Shown here: piece after piece, positions 25,625 through 34,900 of the stretch
How positions within the stretch are numbered: the first letter of the stretch is position 1
Layout of the letters: every line of letters starts with the position of its first letter
NCBI GenBank assembly: GCA_011605725.1
Contig: JAAOZP010000017.1
Span: 186,001-250,000, forward strand
Direction: 5' to 3'
From: Nitrososphaerota archaeon
GTDB taxonomy: Archaea; Thermoproteota; EX4484-205; JAAOZP01
DNA length: 64,000 nucleotides
The notes under the pieces: generated by a model
What the model saw: only the letters and a program-made list of their open reading frames with translations
The model's database searches: none
Told to the model about the DNA's origin: nothing
Program-made: the position numbers and the translations under genes

Positions 25625-26650
25625 TCACTTGTTCCTATAAACCACGTAGTCGGCAAGCTCGAACAGAAGCCTCTTAGCCTCCGAATCCGGAAGCATGCTC
25701 AGCATTGATTTAGCCTTCTCGGAGAAAAGCCAAGCCTCTTTCACAGCATTCTCCTTGACGCCGGTTCGAGCCAGAATGCTTAAAGCCTCCTCCAAATCCT
25801 CCTGAGAAACCTGTTTACCTCTTAAAACACTCAGGAAAAACCTTTTGCTCTCACCATCCATTCTCTCAAGCCCTCTGAGGATCAGCATGTTGCCAAGCTT
25901 ATGCTCCAAAACGTCTTTCCCAACTTGCTTACCCGTTTCAACAGTTGAACCGAACAGGTCTAGAAGGTCGTCGACGATTTGGAAAGATATGCCGAGGTTT
26001 AAGCCGAACCCTCTGAACGCTTCCACAATATTCTCGCTTGCACCAGCCTCCACAGCACCCATCATCGCGCTCGCCTCGTAAAGAGAAGAAGTCTTATGGA
26101 TAATCATATTCAAATAGTCGTCGAAACCAATGTTCATCCTTCTATGTTCAGCAACATAAGGATCGTCTTCCCTACCGACCTGCTCGAAGAGAACGTCCAG
26201 ACGCTCACCTTCAACGAGCCTCATCACATAATAGTCGACGATGGAGAGCAGTCTGACAGCATTCCTAGACTTGAGCAGGAGCTCTGAAACAACCTCCCTA
26301 TAATGGACAGCAGCGAGAAGAGCCATTGTTAAACCATATTTTTTCCAGAGAGTCGGCCTATTTCTCCTAACCTCACCGTGGTCTATGATATCGTCTATTA
26401 TCAGAGTATAGTTGTGAATGAGCTCTACGGCCGCGGCAGCGTTTAAAGCGTTTTCAGAATTCCCGCCGGCTGCTTCACAGGACAGTATTAACACTGCCGG
26501 CCTAATCCTCTTTCCACCTGCCTTCACAGGGTAAAGCAACACTTCTTGAAACTCGGGTGAAGCGTTCTCCGAAAGCGCGTCGTAAATCACTGGTTCAACA
26601 CTCCTAGCTATCTCGTCAAGCGCCTCAGGAAGCCCTTTATCCTTCTTCAA
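25625..26650 (-). CDS. Polyprenyl (geranylgeranyl) diphosphate synthase
   Basis: A 341-residue trans-prenyltransferase. GGKRIRPAVLIL is the allylic-substrate motif, LIIDDIIDHGEVRRNRPT the first Asp-rich motif, KTSSLYEAS and FQIVDDLLDLFG the second. The residues just before the first Asp-rich motif (ELIHNYTLIIDD) have bulky Tyr and Thr, consistent with a C15-C20 product. This makes the isoprenoid chains of archaeal ether lipids. A 40-residue insert after the first motif (RLLSIVDYYVMRLVEGERLD) is longer than usual. The start is TTG, and IPK follows immediately. Confidence 0.9.
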   Translation of the reverse strand: MKKDKGLPEALDEIARSVEPVIYDALSENASPEFQEVLLYPVKAGGKRIRPAVLILSCEAAGGNSENALNAAAAVELIHNYTLIIDDIIDHGEVRRNRPTLWKKYGLTMALLAAVHYREVVSELLLKSRNAVRLLSIVDYYVMRLVEGERLDVLFEQVGREDDPYVAEHRRMNIGFDDYLNMIIHKTSSLYEASAMMGAVEAGASENIVEAFRGFGLNLGISFQIVDDLLDLFGSTVETGKQVGKDVLEHKLGNMLILRGLERMDGESKRFFLSVLRGKQVSQEDLEEALSILARTGVKENAVKEAWLFSEKAKSMLSMLPDSEAKRLLFELADYVVYRNK

Positions 26651-26776
26651 CCTGTTAATTCAACACTGAAACATGTTTAAAAACTCTTGGACACGTGCGT
26701 CACCGCCCAAGAATGTTTAAAAATTAGGCGACTAGAATGCTGGAATGGGGTGCTAAAAAATGCGGGTTTCTCGCAG

Positions 26777-28327
26777 CTAGGCTTCAAGCTTCTTAAGCTC
26801 CATGAAATCCTCCTTGAGAGCCCCGTAGAGGCTCTTATAGATTTTATAGAGCTGCCTGTATTTTGAAGCAGCCTCCTGAACAGGCTTAATCGTCTCGCTG
26901 CTCGCCAACCATTCACGTATAACCTCGTAACCCTTAAGGGTCCCTGTTCCCACTCCTGCGAGCAGAGCATCACCGTAGGGTGCGCCTATGCTTGAAGCCA
27001 GATATTCCACATCCCTGTCTAAAACATCCGTTATTATTCTTCTCCAGACTCTCGACCTTGCCCCACCATTGACGAGTATAGCCCTCTTCAGAGGAATCCC
27101 TGTTTCCACGGCTGTTTCAACACAGTATCTTATGGCGTAAGCTATGCCCTCCAGAACAGCCCTATACATGTGAGCCTTAGTATGTTTCAGCGTTAAGCCG
27201 AAGAAAACACCCCTGACATACTCGTCCCACCAGGGCGCTCTTTCGCCGACCATCATGTGTGGAAGGAATATCAGCCCGTCTGAACCGGTTGAGATTTTCT
27301 CAGCCTCCATGTCCAGGATACTGTAGGCGCTTAAGCCAGTCTCTTTCGCAAGCATGTTTTCAACGGCTCCAAGATTGTCCCTGAACCACCTGATCGCATA
27401 GCCAGCAGTTATGATTCCTGCGAAAGAATAGAACTTCCTGTCGTCATACGCAACATGAGAATAGTTTATCAGCTTCGGGGAGAACCTGGGCTCATCCTGG
27501 ATGAAACCGTTGCACACGGATGTGCCAAGCATCATCGCAAGATCCCCGTCTCCAAGAGCCCCGACGCCGAGCGCAGACATCGGCGCGTCTATGCCTCCGG
27601 CGCAGACGGGCGTTCCTTTTGCGAGACCGCTTAGCTCAGCGCCCTCTGAAGAAACCTCGCCGACAACATCCTTAGACATGCTTATCTTCTCCGGGAAAAA
27701 GCTTCTAGGTATGCCCAGGTCGCTCATCAATTCTTCAGCGAACCTTCTCTCCTTAGGGTTGAAAATCCCACCGTAGTTGCCTATTGAAGAATAGTCCACC
27801 GATATTTCTCCAGTAAGCCTGTAAACGCAGTACGCGTTGGGAGTAACCAGCTGGTGGATCCTGCTCCAAACATGCGGCTCATTCCTCTTTATCCAGAGCA
27901 TCTTAGTGTATCCATAGTATGGGTCTATAGTGTTGCAGGTTTCTTTGAAAACTCTCTCCTCCCCTATGTTCTCCCTGACCCATCTACACTCCTCAGTCGC
28001 CCTCCTGTCAGCCCATATTAAGCATGGTCTAAGGGGCTTCATCTCCTTGTCGCAGGGAATACCAGACCCGCCGTAGAGGCTGCTTATGCAGTAGCCAGCT
28101 ATGTCACGCGGATCAATCATCGCCTTCTTTAAAACGTCTTTAATAGTCTGGCATACTGCTTGAAACCATACGTCTGGCCACTGTTCAGCCCAGCCTGTTC
28201 TAAGAGTTATTACGCCGTACTCGGCGGTTGAGCTCGCAACCTCCCTGCCCTCCGCGTCTACAAGAATCGTCTTGGTAGCAGAAGTCCCTATATCCGTACC
28301 GAGAAGGAGTCCTCCCAATCCTGACAC
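26777..28327 (-). CDS. FGGY-family carbohydrate kinase, xylulokinase-like
   Basis: A 516-residue sugar kinase. GTDIGTSATKTILVD near the N-terminus is the first phosphate-binding motif, GGIDAPMSALGVG the mid-protein signature and VNGGARSRVWRRIITDVLD the adenosine segment. FGGY kinases phosphorylate xylulose, ribulose, glycerol or similar. WADRRATEECRWVRENIG resembles xylulokinases. The isomerase gene lies just upstream in the same direction (78 bases), so a ketose made by that enzyme is the probable substrate. The start is GTG; the frame does not extend further up without losing the motif position. Confidence 0.88.
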   Translation of the reverse strand: MSGLGGLLLGTDIGTSATKTILVDAEGREVASSTAEYGVITLRTGWAEQWPDVWFQAVCQTIKDVLKKAMIDPRDIAGYCISSLYGGSGIPCDKEMKPLRPCLIWADRRATEECRWVRENIGEERVFKETCNTIDPYYGYTKMLWIKRNEPHVWSRIHQLVTPNAYCVYRLTGEISVDYSSIGNYGGIFNPKERRFAEELMSDLGIPRSFFPEKISMSKDVVGEVSSEGAELSGLAKGTPVCAGGIDAPMSALGVGALGDGDLAMMLGTSVCNGFIQDEPRFSPKLINYSHVAYDDRKFYSFAGIITAGYAIRWFRDNLGAVENMLAKETGLSAYSILDMEAEKISTGSDGLIFLPHMMVGERAPWWDEYVRGVFFGLTLKHTKAHMYRAVLEGIAYAIRYCVETAVETGIPLKRAILVNGGARSRVWRRIITDVLDRDVEYLASSIGAPYGDALLAGVGTGTLKGYEVIREWLASSETIKPVQEAASKYRQLYKIYKSLYGALKEDFMELKKLEA

Positions 28328-28405
28328 CCTGATTAGAACGCGGCAACAATTTTTAAATTTACCGCGTGAAAAAACGCGAAGGGCAAGCGGGACCTTGCTT
28401 CTGCT

Positions 28406-29536
28406 TCAACCCTTAATGATAATTTTCTTCACGAAGTCTATTGTTTCAGCCTGATCTCCTTTTTCCCTAATCTTCTCAAACTCCTCTCTCCTACTGTATA
28501 TCAGCAGAGCTTTCTTCGCAAGGTTTGCGAAAATCTCTTTTGAAAGATACATGGCTTTCACAGGATCCATCCTGTACGTGAACTGATCCTCGCCGAACCA
28601 GCCTTCGTAACCCGTGTCGACCGCAGCATATATGAAGTCAACCATTCTCCAGATGTCACCTGTGCCAGCAATCCTGTCCTCATCATTACTGTGCAGCTTC
28701 GCCGTGTTAATGTGGAAGTTGACCAGCGGCACTCCGAGCTTCTTCAAAGCATACACCGTCGCAGCCGGCTCTACACCATACATCTGCTCATGACCATAAT
28801 CTATGCATACGCCCATGTTCCTCCCCCCACTCCTCTCGTTAACCGTCTTCGCAACTAGTGCTGCCAGATGGGTTGTAGGAATAACCATGTTGCCTTCCCT
28901 GGGCTCATGAAGCTTAGCCTCTATGCCGAACACGAGGCCCGCCTTCTTAGCCTCCCTGTTTATCATTTCACAGCCCTCTATGAAGAGCTCCAGCTGCCTC
29001 CCGTAGTTCACTTCAAAATTATAGTCCCAGCCATCTGAACCGGGCCAAAGCGCGACGCTGCCACACCCGATCTCCCTGGCTATCTCAACAGCCTGAAAAG
29101 CTATTTGAAGAGCATCCTCCCTTATACTCTTAGACGGGTTTGTAATGCCGCCGAGCTTCCACTTAGGGTCTGTCCAAAGATTAATATTCATATTCGTAGG
29201 GGTTAAACCCAGCTTCTCAAGCTCAGCCTTAACCATGCTTATAACACTCTCATCCCTCCTATAGCTTGAATCTATGAAGAGCACGTCGTGGAGCTCAACC
29301 CCCTTTATCCCAGCCTGCTTAACCCTTCTAAGCTGAGAGATAATGTCGCTCTTGAACTCAGGATTGTCACTATTGTACCCTCTGGTGGCAAACCTATCCA
29401 AGAAGTCTCCAGCAGCCCAGTGTCCAGCTGCAAACCTTATTCCAAAGTCTTCGAAAAACCTGTCAACAGCCTCACCCTCGAGATACCCGGCGTACTCAGC
29501 CTCGAGCTTTCTAAACACCTCCCTACTCGTCTTCAT
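28406..29536 (-). CDS. Xylose isomerase-like TIM-barrel sugar isomerase
   Basis: A 376-residue protein of the xylose isomerase superfamily. Metal and catalytic segments are LVFGIEAKLHEPR (Glu, Lys), GVCIDYGHEQM (Asp, His), VNFHINTAKLHSNDEDRI (His, Asp pair) and GEDQFTYRMDP. The frame runs on to 29635, but I chose the ATG at 29536: the extra codons lie across a TATA-like box (29557-29570) and a neighbouring pseudogene. It probably interconverts an aldose and a ketose and hands it to the FGGY kinase next door. D-xylose/D-xylulose is one option; the specificity is not clear from sequence. Confidence 0.83.
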   Translation of the reverse strand: MKTSREVFRKLEAEYAGYLEGEAVDRFFEDFGIRFAAGHWAAGDFLDRFATRGYNSDNPEFKSDIISQLRRVKQAGIKGVELHDVLFIDSSYRRDESVISMVKAELEKLGLTPTNMNINLWTDPKWKLGGITNPSKSIREDALQIAFQAVEIAREIGCGSVALWPGSDGWDYNFEVNYGRQLELFIEGCEMINREAKKAGLVFGIEAKLHEPREGNMVIPTTHLAALVAKTVNERSGGRNMGVCIDYGHEQMYGVEPAATVYALKKLGVPLVNFHINTAKLHSNDEDRIAGTGDIWRMVDFIYAAVDTGYEGWFGEDQFTYRMDPVKAMYLSKEIFANLAKKALLIYSRREEFEKIREKGDQAETIDFVKKIIIKG

Positions 29537-29556
29537 TTGACTCGGAAACGTTTGGA

Positions 29557-29570
29557 AACTAAATAAAGTT
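29557..29570 (-). promoter_or_regulatory. TATA-like box of the isomerase gene
   Basis: Read on the minus strand, AACTTTATTTAGTT lies about 26 bases before the ATG at 29536, with no ribosome site between. The same TATTTAG core is found in the degraded duplicate at 30030-30040, which supports its role as a promoter. Confidence 0.5.
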
Positions 29571-29603
29571 TTTCCCCAGCCTTGTGGCTTCACATGCATA
29601 TTT

Positions 29604-29895
29604 TTATGCGAGGGGGAATTCTTCATCACCCTCATAATTAAACAGGTCTACACTATCCTCAAAGGGTTCCTCAACCACCTCCTTGACCGTCGCTTGCTCC
29701 AGATAATTCTTTTTAGTAAAATCGATGAACTCGACTACACGGCCATCCCCACCCTCAACCGGAAACCTACGTAATCCTCCACACTCCTAGCTTGAAACCC
29801 CTTTAACCCGAGGGATTCAGCAGCCTAAGCGGGAAAAGCCTGTAGCCCACATCCTGCACCTTCTCCCCCTTTATCACAACCCTCTTCTTAAGCAA
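29604..29895 (-). pseudogene. Acylphosphatase pseudogene with two frameshifts
   Basis: Three consecutive reading frames of the minus strand together encode an acylphosphatase-like protein. From a TTG at 29895 comes KKRVVIKGEKVQDVGYRLF, the V-x-G-x-V-Q-x-V-G-(F/Y)-R signature, ending at a stop at 29805. Then LKGFQARSVEDYVGFRLRVG follows in the -1 frame up to about 29750. Then DGRVVEFIDFTKKNYLEQA and a further part run to a stop at 29604, again shifted by -1. Two single-base losses near 29808 and 29749 explain it. Acylphosphatases cleave carboxyl-phosphate bonds; this copy cannot make a normal protein. Confidence 0.7.
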
Positions 29896-29969
29896 TCTTT
29901 TTCAAAAGGATTGCATCCAACAGTGTTTTAAGCACATATTTTAATGGAAAGAAACATAGCGCGCTTACT

Positions 29970-30060
29970 AGCCTCGAGCCTCCTAAAAACTTCCCTACAC
30001 GTCTCCACTCGTTTTTCGACAAGGCTTAAGCTAAATAGGGTTTCCCCCGACTTATAGTTT
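29970..30060 (-). pseudogene. Truncated duplicate of the isomerase gene start and promoter
   Basis: The minus strand from 30008 reads VETCREVFRRLEA, which matches MKTSREVFRKLEA at the start of the isomerase gene at 9 of 13 positions. The DNA resemblance (for example AGCCTCGAG...CCCTAC.CGTCT) continues through the start codon into the promoter (TATTTAG). The match stops after 13 codons on the gene side. The start codon is now GTG and no coding continues, so this is a relic left by a duplication or recombination. Confidence 0.55.
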
Positions 30061-30338
30061 CACGCACATCCTCCTTGTCAGCAATCCTCCTTCAGCGCGC
30101 GCTATTAGCAGTAGAATCTCGAATACTGGGTTTGGAGCATCATGGCTTATCGAGAATTGGAGATAAACCCCTCGCGTAGACAGTCTTGAGGTTTAACGGG
30201 CGCTGGGAACTGCTGGACTCTGAATAGGTTTATGAAGCCTGCTGGCGAGATTGCTTCAGCATATTCTCCAGGCTGATGCGCAGGCCTTCCCCATCTTTGC
30301 CTCTACAAGTTTAAAAACCGTTCCCTAAAACCCTTCCC
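30061..30338. other. Non-coding end of the 800-base pseudogene region
   Basis: This is the right part of the long gap between the isomerase (29536) and the HAD gene (30339). I see no gene. It holds GCGCGCGC at 30095-30102 and a promoter-like AGTTTAAAAACC at about 30308-30319, some 25 bases before the HAD start. Confidence 0.5.
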
Positions 30339-30998
30339 ATGCCTGTAAGGGTCAGGGCAGTGCTGTTCGACTTAGACGGGACCCTGGTGGACACCTTTGA
30401 AGCATTCCACATCATGGTTAACGATATTTTAAGAAGGTTCAACAAGCCTGAGAGAAGCTTCAACGAGAACGCTAGGCTTGTGGGAAAAACTTCTAGAGCA
30501 ATAGCTGAAACGATCACTAGGGAAGCAGGGTTAAAAACAAACCTTGAAGAACTCTCTACGATGATGGTTAGAGAATGGATTTACACTTACATGCCTAAGT
30601 ACGGCAGGCTTTACCCTGATGCTCTCGAAACCCTTAGAGAGTTAAGTAGGAGGAGCTATCTGCTTGGAGTGGTTTCTAACACTAGTAGCGAAGAGCTGCC
30701 GAACTACTTGAACACCTTTAAAATAGGATGTTTCTTCAAAGTGACGGTATCTGCAGGAGATGCTGAGAAACCGAAGCCCTCGCCTGAACCGGTTCTGAAA
30801 GCGGTTGGAAAGCTGAACGTGAACCCGGAGGAGACTGTGATGGTTGGAGACAGGCCGGAGGACGTGGAATCAGGAAGGGCTGCAGGCACATATACAGTGG
30901 CGGTGTTAAGAGGCGTTAGGCCGAGGGTTGAACTGGAAGCAGCCAAGCCACACTTCATAGTGGACACGCTATCCGAGATACTTTCAATACTCATGTAG
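30339..30998 (+). CDS. HAD-family phosphatase, phosphoglycolate phosphatase-like
   Basis: A 219-residue HAD hydrolase. LFDLDGTLVDTFEAF is motif I, GVVSNTSSEEL motif II, KPKPSPEPVLKA motif III with the Lys and VGDRPEDVESGRAAG motif IV. The four-helix cap and length match phosphoglycolate/pyrophosphate-type phosphatases (subclass IA). It would remove phosphate from a small metabolite. The start ATG lies about 25 bases after a TATA-like box, with no Shine-Dalgarno. Confidence 0.87.
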   Translation: MPVRVRAVLFDLDGTLVDTFEAFHIMVNDILRRFNKPERSFNENARLVGKTSRAIAETITREAGLKTNLEELSTMMVREWIYTYMPKYGRLYPDALETLRELSRRSYLLGVVSNTSSEELPNYLNTFKIGCFFKVTVSAGDAEKPKPSPEPVLKAVGKLNVNPEETVMVGDRPEDVESGRAAGTYTVAVLRGVRPRVELEAAKPHFIVDTLSEILSILM

Positions 30999-31138
30999 CC
31001 TAGCCGGAGGATTAAGCCCGAATAAAACTCGTTTTAGAGCGGATTCCCCTGAAAAATTCGATAGCACGTGTTAAAACATGATGCGTGCTAGAAAGGGTAT
31101 GCTTAAATACCTTTCTAAAGATTCCTCCTCATAGAGTG

Positions 31139-31849
31139 ATGAACAATTTAAAAAAAGGCTTCCTCGAGCTGCTCGACAAGGATAAGGAGTTTCGCTACAC
31201 TGTGGCAGGCTACTTAGGATTGTCTGAGATTTTGAAGAGGCTGGACAGGCTGGAGGAGGGTCAGAACAAGCTGTGGGAAGGCCAGAACAGGCTTTGGGAG
31301 AACCAGAACAGGCTTTGGGAGGAGGTTAAAGCCCTTAGAGAGGGCCAGGAGAAGCTGTGGGAGGAAGTTAAGAGTTTGAGAGAAGGCCAGAACAGGCTTT
31401 GGGAGAACCAGAACAGGCTTTGGGAGGAGGTTAGGGAACTGCGTGCAACTCAGAACAGGCTTGCAACAACCCTAGACAGGCTAACGATTTCTGTTGAAGA
31501 GGAAGCGTTGGATGTAATTAGGCACAGGCTGAAGAACGAGCTTGGGCTGGACGTAGAGCTGAGAAGAATCTTCGTTGGCGAAAGGGAGATAAACGTTTAC
31601 GGTGTCTCAGCCGACACGTGCGTCATAGGCGAGGCGACGGTGAGGCTTGGAACAGGGCTGATACAGGAGCTTGAGGATAAGATAGAGGCCTTAAAAAGGA
31701 TGAGGCCGGAGTTGATAAAGCCGAGAATAATAAAGGTAATCTACACGGACTATGCTTCCCCAAGCGCGCTTGAACTGGCAAAGAAACAAGACGTATGGGT
31801 CCTAAACTGGAGGAGTGACTTCACACCCAGAAGAATAATTCAAGCCTAA
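31139..31849 (+). CDS. Coiled-coil PD-(D/E)XK nuclease-like protein (DUF3782 type)
   Basis: A 236-residue protein. Residues 35-125 form a long coiled coil built from repeats of the type NRLWENQNRLWEEV and LREGQ. The C-terminal 110 residues (VDVIRHRL, VYGVSADTCVIGEATVRLGT, PRIIKVIYTDYASPSALELA) match the restriction-like fold of the archaeal DUF3782 group, in which a Glu-x-Lys-like pair would be catalytic; here the strand reads GEATVR, so activity is uncertain. The frame begins at 31085, but the ATG at 31139 follows a TATA-like TTAAATAC by about 30 bases and is preferred. Function is unknown. Confidence 0.75.
   Translation: MNNLKKGFLELLDKDKEFRYTVAGYLGLSEILKRLDRLEEGQNKLWEGQNRLWENQNRLWEEVKALREGQEKLWEEVKSLREGQNRLWENQNRLWEEVRELRATQNRLATTLDRLTISVEEEALDVIRHRLKNELGLDVELRRIFVGEREINVYGVSADTCVIGEATVRLGTGLIQELEDKIEALKRMRPELIKPRIIKVIYTDYASPSALELAKKQDVWVLNWRSDFTPRRIIQA
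31277..31433 (+). repeat. Exact 52-base direct repeat inside the coiled-coil gene
   Basis: Positions 31277-31328 and 31382-31433 are identical over 52 bases and 105 bases (35 codons) apart. Both encode GQNRLWENQNRLWEEV and neighbours. DNA identity without silent changes points to recent duplication or recombination and allows copy-number change by slippage. Confidence 0.85.
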
Positions 31850-31946
31850 AACCTGTAGGAGCTGTTTAAAAGAAAAAGCGTATTAACAGGCTCACCGTAA
31901 GCTCAGCATGTGCAATAACAGGGGGACTGCTGGTTATATGCTGGCA

Positions 31947-34900
31947 TCACGGCTCCCGATAAACTGGTGCGACACTAGTTATTGACGGTGCAAACTTGTT
32001 CAGAAACATCCTGTAATACATCAAGCATTCTTCAACAGCACTTTTAACAGAACTGCTAACCGTGCGCTTGTAAATGTCTCCGCCGACGATCACTTTGAAT
32101 TCCTGGGAGAGAATGAGCGTGCTGCCCGAATATATCTCGATAACACCATTCCTAACTATGGGCCTACTGGCCACGTTAAGGCTTGCAACACCCTTAGTGT
32201 TGGCTGCAGCACTGGCCAAGATGTTTCCAGCTTCATCCTTGAGGCGGACAGTCCAACCGGGTGTGAGCCCAGTCACGTTCACAAACCTTGGGTCAGCATC
32301 TGCGGAAGCTATGAAGTCGTCGAAAAACGCTGAAAGATAATTTTTATCCCTAGTCTCATCGTATATGCTGAACCCAACCCGGCTAACCTGCAGCGTGTTA
32401 TTGGTCCCGCTTAAAGTGCTCACCTGCGTGCCCCCGCTGCTGTAAACAGTCAGCCTCATCGCACCCGTGTTAACGTTACGGCTTCCGAGGAATAAGAACC
32501 AAGTGTTATCGGTCAAGCCTCCTAAGTTTCCAGTCCGAGCTACATTGGTCCATCTAGGCGGCGAGCCGGCGTAGCACCATATCCCCAGCCGCCTGTTTCC
32601 TGTGTCACGGTAGAACTCCAGCGTGTAGAAACCATTATCGGAATTGATCATCGTCAAGCCGGCGTGTTGATTCCTGTCCGTAGTGCTGAACAGTTCTTTC
32701 GAAAACACGTATATCGTTGTTGCCTCGGGCGGCGTATTGTTCGTGAAGTATGCGACGTGCGCGCCGCCCCAGCTTCCAGAAGGCGCGTTGGCGGAAACCT
32801 GTATGTAGCCGGAGGGGTTCCAGCTCCAGTTTCCCGTGTTTGTGGCGAGCCTCCCGGAGGAGAACGGGTCTGTGGAGAAGTCGTCGTAGATGAAAGCACT
32901 CCTCTTTGCTAGCACAAGCTCCCCTCCCACGGTGCCCTGCGGGTTTTCAACCGTGCGGAAGGGTAATGCATTCCGGTCAGTGCCGTTATACCATAGGCTG
33001 GCGTTGATAAACGGGGTAGCCGCTATCCCGCCCTCCGTTAGGAAACCAGCCACTTTAAACTGTATTTTGTTCGCAGGATCAGTGTCGTATGGCGTGGTAG
33101 ATGCCCTACTCCAGAAAATAGCGTCATACTCCATCACCCGCCTCTGGTAGTCAGCTGTTGTCCAGACCCACAGCTGGTCCCTTCTCACTCCCCCTATGAA
33201 GTAGCTCCGGAGCTCGTCGATGAAGTCTTCAGAGGCAAAGATCGCCATGCCCGCGTACTCGTTGTAAAGCACAGTCCAGTTACCGTATGCTTGCGCAGAC
33301 GGAATGTTAGCCGGGCTGTTGTTCCTATCCCTATGCATTATGTTCCTAACGTTGGAGTAGGTTCCGTTAACTATACTCGGGTTCTTGACGGAGGTTGCGA
33401 AAGACCCCCATTTGACTCTCAGCGGGCTTCCAGCATCTGTTTCAGTCCCGCCTATCATACCCATCAGAGACAAGTAGGGGTAATCCATGCGGACGCTTCT
33501 AAGCCACGTCGCGTTTGCAACGTAAAGGAAGTATGAAACGTTGTATGGAATGTAGAGGATGGTTTCGTAGTGCATCTCGTCGTAGCTGACAGGCCCCTCC
33601 GGAGGCCTCTCCTGAGTCCTGTTAGACTTTCTGAAAGCAACCAGTCTAACCGGGGCCTCGGCAACAAGGACGCCACCCTTATCCTGCGGCCTTGGAAGTA
33701 TCATCCAGTCGTCAGCCGGAATCTTCCTCGGGAACCACCATCCCCCGCTGGGCATCCGGTAAACATCGTAGCCAAGCAGGACGTACTCCACATGAGTCCC
33801 GCTCCTAGGGTCTTGGATGCTTATCGACCAGTCTACCCAGTAGCTCGTAGGGCTTGCCAGGAGAGTCAACACGTATTTACCGTTGTCCACTGTGGCGAAA
33901 GCCCCGCTCAACGTCATGTGTAGACGGTACTCCGGCTCCCTGACGTCAGCGTCCTCAAGCCAGGTCAATAAAACCTTTTGAAGGCTGCATCCCGGCGGAT
34001 AGTTCAGCTCGAAAACCAGCTTAGACCCGTTCATAATCCTCTTCCTCCACTCTAGGAACTTGTCGCTGTTCGGCCAGAGATACCTGTCGTCCCAGACCTC
34101 GGTCTGGTAAGGCACCTCGTAGAAAGCAGGGTCGCTAGGCCAGTTTCTAGTCGCCATCACCCTGACCTGCTTAACGGGGGGAAGGGGGATCGGAGGATTG
34201 TTCTCAGGCGATGAAAGCCTAGTGTTATACCAGTACATCGTCCCGTTGGGCAGGAGTTCAAACACGTATGTCTCCTTAACTTTAGACGGGTCTCCAGTGT
34301 AGAACGGCTCAACAGCGTTCGCCTGTATAGCGTACTCTATCCCGGCGTAGGTGTAGGACTCGACGATTATCCCCCTGTTGTCCTGAACCCTGACCAGGAT
34401 GAACTGGTAGTAGCCGGGTTGATGCGGCTGGTTGCCCTGCTGACCCTCCCATCTCCAGAAGAGCCTCACGCTGGTGTTGCTGGGATCGTAGAATCGGGGT
34501 GTGATGCTGATAGTGTAGTTGCCGCCACCGTTGTAAGTCAGCGTCATCTCGTTTACGGAAACCCTTCTCCAGCAGTACACGCCAGGTGGTACAGTTGGGT
34601 CGAACAAGTATATTTCGAAGTTCCCAGCCCTCAGGTCGCTAACGGGGATACTGTTCTCCCTGAGAACGATCACGTTCAACTCTAGGATCCCATCCTTCTC
34701 CCTGGGGATTACTGAGGTTATCGTGAGGTTTAGCAGAAGGATGTGTGCGGCCCTCCACCCGACTACTCCCCGGTAGGTAGCGTCTACGCTTATCTCAGCA
34801 CCTATGGCTGAAATACTGTTAGGCCTGTACCAGAAAAGCTTGAAAAGCCTGTCCTCCAGCCTTCTCTCAGGATAGTTGAAAACATAGTTTCTCGGCTTAT

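Noticed and set aside
29536-29635. N-terminal extension of the isomerase frame
   Set aside because: It spans the TATA-like box and the end of the acylphosphatase relic; the ATG at 29536 gives the family-like start.
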